64,000 bases of DNA from Incurvaria masculella (GCA_946894095.1 OX335651.1:3866501-3930500), one strand, 5' to 3'; shown: positions 21,901 through 29,245, counted from the stretch's first letter. Notes: generated by a model from the sequence alone, not told the origin. Program-made: numbers and translations.

Positions 21901-22696
21901 ATTTAGCAGATAAGTCATGGTTTTTCTGCCTAGATCTGCCTGCACACTAAATAGAAATACGTATTAAACAAACCAATAATACTAATATTTAAATTTATAT
22001 GTGTGGACATTTTTAGATTAAAAGCAAGTAACGCATTAAAGCATGAACTCAATAGTTATATACTATATATTTTGTCTAGCTTAGTTCTATTAGTAAGGTA
22101 GCAGAAAAAAATAAAATTACTCGTGAACCAGCACTTAACAAAGTTACGTTGCGTCAATGAAGTATTGATCGGTTTAACTCTTATTCAACAGATAATAGCA
22201 TTTATCTGAGTTTATTAAAATCCGTTAATATATTTTGCTAATTGTGTAATTTTAGCACACACGTAGGCTGTGGTTTGATTTCAGCTATGCTATTATTACT
22301 TTATTAAAAATAAAACAACTATAGTGAAAGATATCCAGATAAACCGACACAAAAAAATACCAAACGTGACACGATACAATTATGAAATCTTAATTAATGA
22401 GTCAACGACACTAAATCAAAAGCTAGCCTACAAATCAAAATAGTATCCAGATGAAGAAGCATCCTGAATTCAGAAGAAGAAATGGCACCACATGTACTTG
22501 AAGTGAACAATGATACCAATGAAAACTCATCTAAATGTGTAATGAATACAGAAAATAAAATGACCGATGATGAAAGGGAAGAAGGAATCTTGAGAGATAG
22601 TCTTACATGTCGGAGGTGAGTGCGGAGACTTGGCAGAGCATGAGGACGAAGGCCGCGGCGCGCGTCACAACGCATGACCAACCCATATTAGGACAT
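6856..22696 (-). CDS. pHCl: pHCl, pH-sensitive chloride channel (cys-loop anion channel), 5' and central part; C-terminus not in view
   Basis: Subunit of a pentameric plasma-membrane anion channel of the insect GABA/glutamate/histamine-gated chloride channel group. The Drosophila relative is a chloride channel inhibited by protons. Coding exons in transcript order, all minus strand: 22607-22686 (ATG part), 19478-19566, 16849-16913, 16084-16236, 15061-15226, 12466-12606, then 10188-10340 or 9746-9898, then 8542-8756 and 6856-6906. Every junction is GT-AG and every phase fits, so the joined frame has 1113 nt (371 codons) and no stop. Seen in order: hydrophobic signal peptide, TVNVSVLLLSLASPDESSL, loop-A-like WLPDTYF, a Cys-loop (C-13 residues-C), a second cysteine pair C-11-C, TM1, the anion filter PAR before TM2, and TM3. 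The TM2-TM3 block (MLNFFTTSNGFRSTLP, MNVWDGVCMCF) is the pHCl type rather than GluCl, HisCl or RDL; this identification is from memory of the family. TM4 is missing, presumably left of the window. Confidence 0.92.
6907..8541. other. pHCl intron
   Basis: AT-rich with only shadow open frames. A purine-rich run (AGAAGAAG type) lies at about 7645-7675. No repeat family recognised. Confidence 0.5.
8542..8756 (-). CDS. pHCl: pHCl exon, TM2 and TM3
   Basis: 215 nt, acceptor AATTCAG|GCGTG, donor CGCAG|GTAATT, ends in phase 0. Begins VTTMLNFFTTSNGFRSTLPV (pore-lining TM2 from 5' onward plus the TM2-TM3 loop), then MNVWDGVCMCFIYASLLEF (TM3), then VGRKRPLHNVVYRPGENP. This is the most diagnostic segment: GluCl and RDL channels have LLTMATQ or VLTMTTL here instead of MLNFFTT. 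Confidence 0.95.
8757..9745. other. pHCl intron between TM2-TM3 exon and the V-type pore exon
   Basis: AT-rich, nothing recognised. Within this intron one would expect sequences controlling the exon choice, but none stands out by eye. Confidence 0.5.
9746..9898 (-). CDS. pHCl: pHCl alternative pore exon, V type (TM1 and start of TM2)
   Basis: 153 nt, acceptor TTTTTAG|GTAAT, donor ATAG|GTTAGT. Protein identical to the copy at 10188-10340 except Ser for Ala before FYF and Val for Ser just after PAR (pore position 1'). I count roughly 30 codons that differ only synonymously, so the duplication is old and strongly constrained at the protein level. The 289-bp intron between the two copies is intact. 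The flanking introns do not look alike, so only the exon-sized core remains recognisable. Confidence 0.9.
9899..10187. other. 289-bp intron between the two alternative pore exons
   Basis: Bounded by a GTAAAAG donor (for the S exon, at its right end) and a T-rich TTTTTTTAG acceptor (for the V exon, at its left end). It is long enough for normal splicing, so simple steric hindrance would not explain mutual exclusivity. Confidence 0.6.
10188..10340 (-). CDS. pHCl: pHCl alternative pore exon, S type (TM1 and start of TM2)
   Basis: 153 nt, acceptor AACAG|GTAAC, donor ATAG|GTAAAAG. Reads NYSCLKVDLIFTRDR, then AFYFTTVFIPGIILVTSSF, ITFWLEWN and AVPARSMI. It contains the second cysteine of the extracellular disulfide, all of TM1, the PAR anion-filter motif and positions 1'-3' of TM2 (S-M-I). 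It has the same length and phases as 9746-9898, so either can splice to the flanking exons. Inclusion of both would keep frame but duplicate TM1, so mutually exclusive use is inferred. Both splice sites and the frame are intact, which argues against a pseudo-exon. Confidence 0.9.
10341..12465. other. pHCl intron
   Basis: AT-rich, 2.1 kb, nothing coding or repeated recognised. A small GC-richer patch at about 11525-11720 has no clear meaning. Confidence 0.4.
12466..12606 (-). CDS. pHCl: pHCl exon, loop B/C region with first cysteine of the second disulfide
   Basis: 141 nt, acceptor AAATTGCAG|TATCG, donor GGCGAG|GTAACA. Reads SYEQSAITYVWKNDEDTLRK and then SPSLTTLNAYLVQNQTIACP and IKASWRG. The cysteine near the end pairs in the family with one in the following exon (C-11 residues-C), so the second disulfide is split across the junction with the duplicated exon. 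NQT is a possible glycosylation site. The 3' splice site region of this exon is repeated three times in the intron just upstream, at 13031-13175. Confidence 0.92.
12645..13022 (+). mobile_element. SINE with 5S-rRNA-like head (5S type)
   Basis: The head (about 12650-12745) contains GGATGGGTGACCGCTTT and a preceding GAGCGCGATT, which match the internal promoter region of insect 5S rRNA (GGATGGGTGACCGC). The body (GTGGTTCGGAATCCAC, TGTAGGTCCCCTTCC, GCCCGGGTTGGT, GGCCGAAGCGGCAAT) and tail (CTGGCATGGCACCTAGTTCC) recur many times in the window. It is inserted in a pHCl intron 40 bp upstream of the exon at 12466-12606. The 113-codon open frame across it is only the SINE. The 5S origin is my reading of the motif. 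Confidence 0.75.
13031..13175 (-). repeat. three tandem repeats (about 51 bp) copying the 3' splice site of the next pHCl exon
   Basis: Copies at about 13031-13081, 13082-13132 and 13133-13175 resemble 12598-12637, which spans the first coding bases, the acceptor and the upstream tract of the pHCl exon 12466-12606. Shared plus-strand pattern: TACGA-ACTGCAATTTAATG, then TAA-AGTA--TGTAAGCG. Each copy keeps an AG at the homologous acceptor position. The SINE at 12645-13022 separates the true site from the three copies. Confidence 0.6.
13176..15060. other. pHCl intron
   Basis: AT-rich. Pieces at 13600-13700, 13860-13970 and 14440-14600 are GC-richer but not recognised. No exon with good splice sites and frame was found. 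Confidence 0.4.
15061..15226 (-). CDS. pHCl: pHCl exon containing the Cys-loop
   Basis: 166 nt, starts in phase 0 (CAG|GCC) and ends in phase 1 (AGCA|GTAAGT). Begins ASYLQDPIIPMHFALRIYRN and contains the signature Cys-loop, two cysteines separated by 13 residues (QGRLNIFPFDDPL), then SFAMES. The FPFD centre is the family's conserved FPxD turn. The single base carried over (A) joins TA of the next exon to give Ile. Confidence 0.93.
15227..16083. other. pHCl intron
   Basis: A GC-rich stretch at about 15478-15610 contains a CATCATCAGGAGAACG-like motif similar to parts of the dispersed repeat X described below. Otherwise AT-rich. Confidence 0.35.
16084..16236 (-). CDS. pHCl: pHCl exon, loop D to loop A region
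   Basis: 153 nt, phase 0 at both ends (acceptor TTTTCAG|AAA, donor AAG|GTTGGT). Reads KYEVEFLLQQQWFDPRLRYS, then a linker with an NQS site and IHHHEDIWLPDTYFIMHGDFK. QQWFDPRLRY is the strongly conserved block of the family and WLPDTYF is the conserved loop-A segment. The IHHHED histidine cluster sits in the extracellular domain of a channel known to be pH-sensitive; a role in proton sensing is only speculation. Confidence 0.93.
16237..16848. other. pHCl intron
   Basis: AT-rich, nothing recognised. Confidence 0.5.
16849..16913 (-). CDS. pHCl: pHCl exon, first beta-strand segment
   Basis: 65 nt: two bases plus 21 codons reading ILTVNVSVLLLSLASPDESS plus L, ending in phase 0 at CTG|GTAAGC. The TVNVSVLLLSL strand followed by SPDESSL matches the beta-1/beta-2 region of the insect glutamate/pH-gated chloride channel branch. 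NVS is a possible N-glycosylation site. Confidence 0.9.
17253..17470 (+). repeat. dispersed repeat Z, copy 1
   Basis: GCGCGGCATATGGCATAC, then a region ending GATGGGTTCTTATTTTTGGAA and GTGTGCATTCTCTGCCTGTTC. The same blocks in the same order occur at 35524-35822. Nature unknown, non-coding. Confidence 0.5.
17925..18274 (-). pseudogene. LINE reverse transcriptase fragment (jockey-like)
   Basis: Minus strand reads NAGVPQGSVLSPTLF, INDLL, and YADDCTLLARYTIHQTAS, i.e. the PQGS and YADD motifs of a non-LTR reverse transcriptase. After SRAEVK a stop and frame change follow; the adjacent frame continues RQRLDVKLEETLEKVSE, so the fragment is broken. It lies in the largest pHCl intron, in the same orientation as the gene. 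Confidence 0.8.
18357..18416 (+). repeat. fragment of a common lepidopteran repeat (ACCGACTTCGAAAA type)
   Basis: AACCGACTTCGAAAACAAGG, AGGTTCTCAATTCGTCGG and a T-run. I know this block as a frequent lepidopteran repeat end. A related piece is at 59348-59480. Confidence 0.5.
18417..19477. other. pHCl intron
   Basis: AT-rich. A GC-rich patch at 19060-19215 gives no recognisable protein. Confidence 0.4.
19478..19566 (-). CDS. pHCl: pHCl exon, N-terminal extracellular segment
   Basis: 89 nt: one base completing a codon, 29 codons, one base carried on. Reads FEAGKSDKEILDNLLKNTR followed by YDKRLLPPVE. The acceptor is TATTGCAG and the donor GAAG|GTTTGT. The motif of a short helix (ILDNLL) followed by YDKR-PP is the usual start of the mature extracellular domain of insect cys-loop chloride channels. 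The carried G joins GT of the next exon to give Gly. Confidence 0.9.
19567..20481. other. pHCl intron
   Basis: AT-rich, nothing recognised up to the hairpin at 20482. Confidence 0.5.
20482..20542. repeat. perfect 28-bp inverted repeat with 5-nt loop
   Basis: Arms 20482-20509 and 20515-20542 are exact reverse complements (outer GACAAACGCC, inner GACGCACTC), with loop ACCCC. Not part of any repeat family I see elsewhere in the window. Confidence 0.9.
20543..22606. other. first long pHCl intron (left part)
   Basis: AT-rich; contains one copy of dispersed repeat Y (21193-21300). No exon recognised. Confidence 0.4.
21193..21300 (+). repeat. dispersed repeat Y, copy 1
   Basis: Blocks GGCGGGAGGAGACATTCTCC, GTTTCGAG, TTCAAACATGTTCAACGACC and GCGGTAATGTCAAAAGTATC. 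The same blocks recur at 55490-55615 and at 61049-61175. Confidence 0.55.
22607..22696 (-). CDS. pHCl: pHCl exon with start codon and signal peptide
   Basis: The ATG is at 22686-22684 and the exon ends AT|GTAAGA at 22607 (phase 2). The peptide begins MGWSCVVTRAAAFVLMLCQ and continues VSALTSD: basic, then hydrophobic, then small residues, a classic secretory signal as expected for a cys-loop receptor. A good 3' splice site (TTGCAG) lies just upstream, so this exon probably starts at 22696 and at least one untranslated 5' exon lies further right. Directly after that acceptor is ATG-TCC-TAA, a two-codon upstream frame that ends one base before the main ATG. The AT left at the end joins the A at the start of the next exon to give Ile. 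Confidence 0.82.
22687..22696 (-). promoter_or_regulatory. minimal upstream ORF before pHCl ATG
   Basis: If transcription enters through the acceptor at 22697-22699, the mRNA reads ATG-TCC-TAA-T-ATG. A two-codon uORF ends one nucleotide before the main start, an arrangement that can lower translation or act by reinitiation. It depends on this acceptor being the one used. Confidence 0.4.
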
Positions 22697-23894
22697 CTGC
22701 AACAGAAACAAATCTACATTTGAGTACTTTGAACATCGGAGTTGATATGGGAAATGGGCTACTGAGGCATTTCTAGAATACCAATGTGTTTGCATGACTT
22801 ATAACCCAGTGACACAAGACTACTTGAAGTAATATAAAAATATTATGTAAATAGATAGGGGTGTTTTTGCAGAAATTTCGTAATCAATCAGTGAGGCTTA
22901 TTGAAGTAAAAGACACGTCAAGTTTAGCATACAAAACTTCAAGTTTATTTCAAGTATGTTGAGTTTTTGAACTTGGCTTCTAACCCAAAAGTATTTTGCA
23001 TTTACCAAACTTTAATTATAACTAGAACAATTCCATTAATTAATTGGTTCATAGCATTTCAATTATCGCATAGTAAGACTTCTGTAAAATAATATGCCTC
23101 GATAACGAATGTCCCGACAAAAAACTTTTTCAGATTCAAAATATTGTCGGTTGTAGATTGTTGTCGTTGGATAGGCTTACTCAAAAACTTAATTGAAACA
23201 TAAATTAAATTACTTGTGTTTAGTTTACATATGCCAAACTAGAACCTCCAAGCGAACTAGTTGATTCTATATTTCAGCATATATTCTATAACGAGCTTTT
23301 AAATTAACTTTAAGCACTAAGTCCATTGACTTTATGACCATGCCAAGCACCGCTGTCAAGATTGCATTACTGGGGAGAATTTTTCGATTCAAAATGATGT
23401 AATCTTAATGCTAGTTATCGTCATCTTCTGAGATGTTTGGTGGTGGTTGTGAAGAGTTGCAGTTTGGGGTCACTATTTTTAAGTCAAATTTAGTAAAAGT
23501 GGTTGAATTACAAAAAAATAAATTATACAAAACGTAAGAATGAAACACAAAGAAGGTTTGTGTTATATTCTAAGAATAACAATCTGAAAAATATTGTCCC
23601 TTCAATTTATTAAACGAGATAACAAATATGAGATAATTAGTCGAATTTTATGAATTAATAATGCTAAATGAGGCATGTGCGTTTAAGATCACCGGCGCTG
23701 GAATTCCAAGGAAAAAAACCCTTTTGGGAAAGATATGTCCTGTGCCTGACATAGATGGTAAACGTCCGAGCCCTGATGGATTAACAAGTCTTATGGTTTA
23801 TGACTCTTAAGCTGTATTTTAGGTTACTATGCAATGTATGTTGGGTGGAGCTGGGGTTAGAGTAGGATAGCTTGAAACTGTTCTCGAAAAAGTT
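22697..23894. other. upstream of the pHCl start codon; presumed 5' UTR intron
   Basis: AT-rich, no first exon or promoter recognised. The acceptor at 22697-22699 implies that transcription starts further right. Confidence 0.35.
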
Positions 23895-24315
23895 GCATTT
23901 GGGGCCGGGAGAACCTTCGCCTTCAACGTTCGCAAGACGCAATGCTGTGTTTTCTCTGCCAAGGTAGATTCTTTTCCTTTCTTAGCAAGTTTTCAGGGCA
24001 ATGTCGTACCTGTCTTGGGGTATCCTAACCTACTGGGCTGCAATATTTCCACATTTTGGTGCTTTATTGAATCAAAGGCCAGAATTCCATTGCAGAAACT
24101 GGGAATCCTATACCGTTGCAGAAGGTCCTTTTCACCACTACTTCTTCTTTACAATCACAGATAAGGCCGGTGATAGAATACTGTAGCCACATTTGGGAAG
24201 GTAGGTCAGGCCAAGGACGCCAGCAGGCCCCCAGTACCTGCTAGCGTCCTTGGACTCAATACAGCGCCGAGCAGTCCGTTTTTTTGGTGACCTACAACTC
24301 ACCGTTGGCCTGGAG
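23895..24315 (+). pseudogene. LINE reverse transcriptase C-terminal fragment (CR1/jockey-like), plus copy
   Basis: With frameshifts, plus-strand pieces read FNVRKTQCCVFSAK, then LLGCN, then a region ending RTPAGPQYLLASLDSIQRRA and VRFFGDLQLTVGLESLS. This is the C-terminal part of a LINE polyprotein common in Lepidoptera (KTQ-C-FSAK and IQRRAVR are typical). Degraded. Confidence 0.7.
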
Positions 24316-24316
24316 T

Positions 24317-24460
24317 CCCTGAGCCACAGTTTTTGCAGCCCAGTAGGTTCAGATGCTCCGAGACAGTTACGATATTGCCCTGGAAAATTGTAGGAGAAGA
24401 AAGGGCAATCTTGGCAGAGAAAACACAGCACTTCGTTTTGCGAATGTTGAAGCTTGGGTG
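24317..24460 (-). pseudogene. second fragment of the same LINE, inverted
   Basis: Minus strand reads FNIRKTKCCVFSAK, then GNIVTVSEHLNLLGCK, the same segment as 23925-24047 on the plus strand. The two copies are diverged and face each other about 270 bp apart. Confidence 0.7.
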
Positions 24461-24467
24461 TGAGTGT

Positions 24468-24512
24468 AAATTCGTGTGCGAGTCCGACTCGCACTTGGCC
24501 GATTTTTTATCA
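24468..24512 (+). repeat. right terminus of the AGGGTTCCGTACC element
   Basis: TTCGTGTGCGAGTCCGACTC and GCACTTGGCCGATTTTTT, the terminal hairpin of the abundant lepidopteran element, here without its left part. Confidence 0.6.
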
Positions 24513-25785
24513 AATCGGTCTGAGTGGCCGTGAAACGGGCCGGAGTTTTGGATTTGACCATGTAGGCGCATTTCAAAAATTCGTCTGTATTTTTTTGCCC
24601 CCGGACCAAATTGTAGCCAGCCTAGCCTAATTAAGCTCTTATTTCCAATATGCACCTATATTCGGGAGATTATATTTATATAAGTTAATCAAAGATTTTA
24701 TAAATGCTTTTCAATAAATATATCATACGAATGTTCGATGATCCATGTGACTGACTGACACAAAGTGACCCTAGCTGTATTTCGGTAACATTGGGCCCAC
24801 GTTCCAGAGGTGGGAATTCGGTTAAACGTAAAACTGAGTTTCGTTCATAAATAAGAAATGTATATCAGCAAGCCGTACTCCTGAAAAATTGGACATTGAA
24901 AATAATATTAAGCATATGTTATGTTCGTACTACTGCACATTAGCTTGAGCCAAAGATTTCATAAAAGTTGGTCAACTAAATTTAAGATTCCATCATATAA
25001 TAAGCCGTTAGAGTCCATTATAAAATGAACTCGTCCTTTAAATTTGCCTGCTTGCAGTTAGATCCTTGACATTTTCTACATCTTTGGGTAAAGTACAGTT
25101 ATGAATTTACATCTAGTTACATAGGAACGATAAAACAATAATAAATAACCTTACTAGGACAACGTGAGCATGACGGAAAGGCAATTCAAATGTGTCTCCC
25201 GTTTATAGTGTAACGGCATGATAGGAACTTTAATTTAATTTTGATAAAACCCACCATATCTGTAGCTACCTCTGATATCTCATTTAACAAAGATTTGTCA
25301 GATACCGGTATTATTCTGTTAGCCGCATCAAAGGACGCATTGTAACTTTTGCCGTTATGTTGGAAATGGTTTGGGTCCCCGCTCTTTCTGAAGAAAAGGG
25401 ACAAACTTTCGCTTCCGATTTGCATAGAAGACATGAAAGTTGTAATCAGTTTTGCAGTAAGTTAGGCATGCTATTTCCAGGAACTGTTTGAAACTTTCCT
25501 CTGAAGTGTAACGTTTTTACCTGGAAAGCACGCAAAACGCAACGTGCCAGAAACTCATATTGAAACAATATAAAAGTGTTTGTAATACGAGCATGCATGT
25601 TGCAAGAATGTCTGAACGTGCAACGAGTATGAAACATGAAAGTTTTAATGCTAACAATGCTGAAATGTGTAACCCAGTTTTAATTGCAGGCATGTATGAC
25701 GTCAATGGTGGCATTCAACTTTTAACACGATAAGCTTGGGTGAAGAATATACACCGCAGTATGCTATCAATAAATAAAATAAAAA
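24513..25785. other. intergenic or 5' UTR intron, nothing recognised
   Basis: AT-rich with short shadow frames only. Confidence 0.4.
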
Positions 25786-26070
25786 CGGCTATTAGCTCAG
25801 GGGCGCAGCGACTTGCCTTGTATGATAGAAGTCATGCACCACTTTATTTCTCTATCTGAGTTGATGTAGTGCATGTCGTCACGGATGCGAGCTGTTCCAC
25901 GGTTCGGAATCCATGCAAAACTGTTGGTCCCGTTCCCTCTTTAACCCCTATAAGCCCGCCCGGGTGGCACGATCGCATTGGCACAATATGGCCAAAACGG
26001 CAACGATAAATTGTCTCCATAGAATTAAAGGTAGTTCAGGATGGTCCTGGCATGGCACCAAATTCCAACA
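25786..26070 (+). mobile_element. SINE, tRNA type, degraded
   Basis: Head GGCTATTAGCTCAGG resembles a tRNA A box. Body GTTCGGAATCCATGCAAAACT, CCCGCCCGGGTGGCA and tail TCCTGGCATGGCACC match the other copies. Confidence 0.7.
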
Positions 26071-26394
26071 GGAGTCCGATGTGCAGTCTTTGCAATTTTG
26101 AAATACGGACGTTTACTCTGAAACCGGTATACCGGAAATAGAGCTAAATTCGAGATCTCATTCTATCATATTGAAGTCAACCATAGCGTAAAAGGGACTT
26201 AGGAATTCTGTGTCTTTCATGTTTGATCGTTAACGTCCGTACATATTCTGACATATTTGACAATTATATTCGTAATGCTGTTCTCACACTTACATTCTAA
26301 GTATATGGTCATGTGAGAAAGAAAAATATATTTATTTACAAAAATGACAAGCTGTTAAGACGTTAACAACTCTCCCAAAGCTTGATCTAGTTAG

Positions 26395-26525
26395 CCAACG
26401 CCCAGTCTAGTGACGTCATTTCCGCGGCGGAACTCTCCGGAAGTGATTCAATATTGCCGCGTCGATCACTTTCCCGCTACGCTGCCGCGAAGCGTCGGAG
26501 CTTCCGCTCGAAGACATTGGCACAA
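26395..26525. promoter_or_regulatory. GC-rich island with a TGACGTCA site
   Basis: A patch of about 130 bp, high in CpG within AT-rich DNA, beginning with a perfect CRE palindrome (TGACGTCA) at 26411. It could be a promoter, possibly of pHCl (which must start right of 22.7 kb), or an untranslated exon. No direct evidence. Confidence 0.25.
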
Positions 26526-27045
26526 AGTTTTTATTCCCAGATATTAAAATAAAATCGTACAAAACCTACGTGAATTTGTGACAAAATTGTGTCAATTTAT
26601 TTTAGAAGGAACTTTACGAATATATATATATAAAATACTTAAATTCGCGTTTATAATAATGTTACTGGAAGCTTAATCTGACCAATATAATTTTTCCCAC
26701 TGCGCCTAGCTGCCAGTGGGCTGCTGCGTGCGGGCACAGAATAAATATAGGATTACATCCAGTACCCAACTCCACACAAAGTCCCGATTTCGTGCACCTG
26801 TACAGGCACATTTCGCTATTTCTTCTAAGCTAGTTTCGCGGTAACTGTCGCGAATGGTCCTTCGAGATAATCTTTTTAAAAATAACAGAACCTGTAGTAC
26901 TCCGCTAATATTGGGAATCTGTAAGTCGGGTGGTAAATTGGAACGATTATTGGACGCCCGGGAGTTCGAATGGGAAGATCATTGTTAGCACGGTATATTG
27001 AGTTCTTTTGCGATATTATTGCAGTAGTTGGGAATATTGAGTCAC

Positions 27046-27072
27046 TAGATTAAAGGTTCTACCTTTAATCTA
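27046..27072. repeat. perfect 12-bp hairpin with 3-nt loop
   Basis: TAGATTAAAGGT, loop TCT, ACCTTTAATCTA. Confidence 0.85.
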
Positions 27073-27299
27073 TTGTGTAAATTAGCTTATTTAATATTAA
27101 ATAAAATATATCTGGTGGGATATTTCGGAGGCCAGCTGGACGGAAAGTAACCTTAGTTTTGAAGAAAGTTCATTTAAATGACAACAAATATTTGCTTAAT
27201 TTTGGAAATAAGTACATCATGCATTTTAATAAAATTTCGCTCGGCCAGGTTTTGTACCGAAAAAATACGAAAATAGTTTACCTGCATTATTTTTCGCAT

Positions 27300-27560
27300 G
27301 TATGTATGTGGTATTATGGGGGCTTACTTTCCGAGCCGGAGGTCGTGAGTTCGATCCCCGTCACGTTCATGCACTATTATCATTCAAAGTTGGATAAGTG
27401 CATTTCGTCAGTAATGCGAGCTTTTACCATGGTTTGGAATCCATGTAAAATTGGAGGTCCCCTTTGTAGGGTTTAACACTCTCGAGTTCGTACCATCGCA
27501 TTGGATAAAAATGTGGTCGAAGCGGCAATAAAAGAACACCCGTGTTTTCCATCATAGATT
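27300..27560 (+). mobile_element. SINE, tRNA type
   Basis: B-box-like GTGAGTTCGATCCCCG at 27345-27360, then GATAAGTGCATTTCGTCA, TGGAATCCATGTAAAATTGG, and GGTCGAAGCGGCAATAAAAG. The tail is missing. Confidence 0.75.
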
Positions 27561-27643
27561 TATTAATTAATAACCATAGAACTTCTATCAATGGGCATTG
27601 GTTTCTTTTTTATATAGGCCATAATGGTAATAACCAATAGTCT

Positions 27644-28150
27644 AGGAGGTCATGACAAATATGGTAACAATAACGTAAATGGATGAAACTGGGTTCACAG
27701 GATAGAGACCAACCCTCTGATGCAAAATGTGTCAGTTTGTCTGCGTCAAGTGGTTGCGTTACTTAAAAAGTAGTTATTGTGAGAAAAAAAAACAATGTAA
27801 TTATGTAAATGGCTGCAAATTACGCAGCATGAAAGTATCAGTACATAAATTCCTTAGTGATACCAAAACTGAACAAATCGTTGGTTGCATTTCGTAGTTG
27901 TAGCCGATTTAGGTTACAGATATAACTTTAGATATACTTAACCGACTAGTTACTGTTGCATAATTAATAGTTATCAATATGTCCAGAAAATATGTATATT
28001 CATCAGCAGGGATACACCAACATCTATTCTGTATAGCCAATCCAGCTAACGCAACCACTTGGCGCAGGCTGACCTACGTATTCAGGGTTGCATTCGAGGG
28101 TTGGTCTCGAACCCGTGAACCCAGATTCAGCCATTAACCTTATCGTGACC
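27644..28150. mobile_element. foldback element F, copy 1
   Basis: Inverted ends of about 120 bp: GGTCATGAC, GTAAATGG, TGAAACTGGGTTCAC, GACCAACCCTCTGATGCAAA and AGTGGTTGCGTTA on the left, with the reverse complements (TAACGCAACCACTTGG, GGTTGGTCTCGAAC, CCATTAACCTTATCGTGACC) on the right. About 250 bp of AT-rich interior. Copy 2 lies in inverted orientation at 59672-60204. No coding capacity, so non-autonomous. Confidence 0.8.
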
Positions 28151-28270
28151 AAAAATGAAATGAAATGAAATGAAATGAAAAAATACTTTATTTGCAGCCA
28201 TACGGTACAAAAAGGCGGAAATTAATGCCATAAGGCATTCTCTACCATTCAACCTTAGAGATGTAGGAGA
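28151..28270 (-). mobile_element. LINE 3' end with AAATG-type tail
   Basis: Read on the minus strand: GGCATTAATTTCCGCCTTTT, then TGGCTGCAAATAAAGTATTT and a CATTT tandem tail. The same 3' end is at 36664-36765. It has a polyadenylation-like AATAAA and the short repeat tail of CR1/jockey-type LINEs. Confidence 0.65.
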
Positions 28271-28317
28271 GGTGCAGTCTCCTAAATGTCGGTTACCGAC
28301 ATTTAGGAGACTGCACC
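28271..28317. repeat. perfect 23-bp inverted repeat with 1-nt centre
   Basis: Arms 28271-28293 and 28295-28317 (GGTGCAGTCTCCTAAATGTC plus GGT and its exact complement) around a single T. Abuts the LINE 3' end. Confidence 0.9.
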
Positions 28318-28334
28318 ACGGAATAAAACTTTAT

Positions 28335-28475
28335 TTAAGGTGTCCGTACCCAAAGGAAGCTAACGGAACCCTATTTCTAAGCCTCCGCTGTCCGTCCGTC
28401 CGTCTGTCACAGGGCTGTATCTCATGAACCGTAATAGGTAGGCAGCGGAATGCAAGTTTACGTTTTTAAACACTC
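28335..28475 (+). mobile_element. AGGGTTCCGTACC element, left half
   Basis: GTGTCCGTACCCAAAGGAAG, AACGGAACCCTATTTCTAAG, CTCCGCTGTCCGTCCGTCCG, CACAGGGCTGTATCTCATGA. The right half with the terminal hairpin is absent. Confidence 0.75.
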
Positions 28476-28679
28476 GGAGGCGTAGATATTGGAGGTTCGG
28501 ATGTTGCTGGTACTGGTAAGAATAATAATAAGAAAAAAAAATTCGCCACAACATTAACAGACACAGAAGTATAAAGATAACATAAAAAAAAACCAATAAA
28601 TATATAATTCAACGGAACTAAAATTAAACTAAATAAAACAATACTAAAACATTGATGTGATATCGTTGTTATATACGTG

Positions 28680-28890
28680 GGTATGGTATCTAATGTGTGG
28701 CAAGAGGTGGTGGTGGATACCTTTCAGCAGCAGTACGTGTGTCGTGCGCGTGCGGACAAGGCACAAGGCTCTAGCCCGCGTGCGCCGGCGCAGCCGCTGC
28801 CGCTGCCATGGCGGCTACCCCCCGCCCGCCGGCCCCACCGCACCGCTCCACTGCCGCGCACCTCCTGTTGGCAAACGTACGCACAGGTGA
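28680..28890. other. strongly GC-rich island, possible exon or promoter
   Basis: About 200 bp of GC-rich sequence (28738-28870) in AT-rich surroundings. The plus strand has a 91-codon open frame rich in Pro/Arg/Ala and a CACAG|GTGAAT donor-like end at about 28886. The minus strand has a GAAAG|GTATCC donor-like site. No known protein in any frame. An untranslated first exon or CpG-rich promoter fits as well as a coding exon. Confidence 0.25.
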
Positions 28891-29002
28891 ATTTACAATT
28901 CTTGGCTATTTTTTTGGGCGCTGTTTACATTAGGTACCCAATAATAAAATAATAAAAATAGTGCATAACAAGGGACCAGAAAGCAACATTTTGCGATAGT
29001 GT

Positions 29003-29245
29003 CACGTGAAAGGAAACATAGCCTAACCTAACCTAACCCTAGCTTAACTTAACCTAACCTAACCATAGCATCTAATTTTGAAAGAATTTTAGTTAAAATT
29101 TGTACCCCCTTTGGAAGTAAACCAATGTTTTAATAATACCATAGATTAAACAAGCTCTATGATAATACTATAATAATAGATGCTACTAACATTTACATTC
29201 AGCAAGAGGTTAGGTAAGGTTTGGTTCCTCTCACGTTACATCGAA
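29003..29245. repeat. inverted-repeat element with telomere-like CCTAA runs
   Basis: Left arm CACGTGAAAGGAAACATAGC, then CCTAACCTAACCTAACCC and CTTAACTTAACCTAACCTAA. Right arm GAGGTTAGGTAAGG, TTTGGTTCCTCTCACGTTAC is its imperfect complement. CCTAA is the usual insect telomere repeat, but runs this short are also common in lepidopteran introns. Confidence 0.55.

Noticed and set aside
22394..22681. 95-codon minus-strand ORF starting at another ATG
   Set aside because: Out of frame with the signal peptide and without splice continuity. The GGT-TGG-TCA frame from 22686 gives a proper signal peptide and fits the next exon phase.
28677..28952. 91-codon Pro/Arg-rich ORF in the GC island
   Set aside because: Frames on both strands are open because of GC content, and the protein is low complexity. 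Kept only as a possible exon/promoter island.
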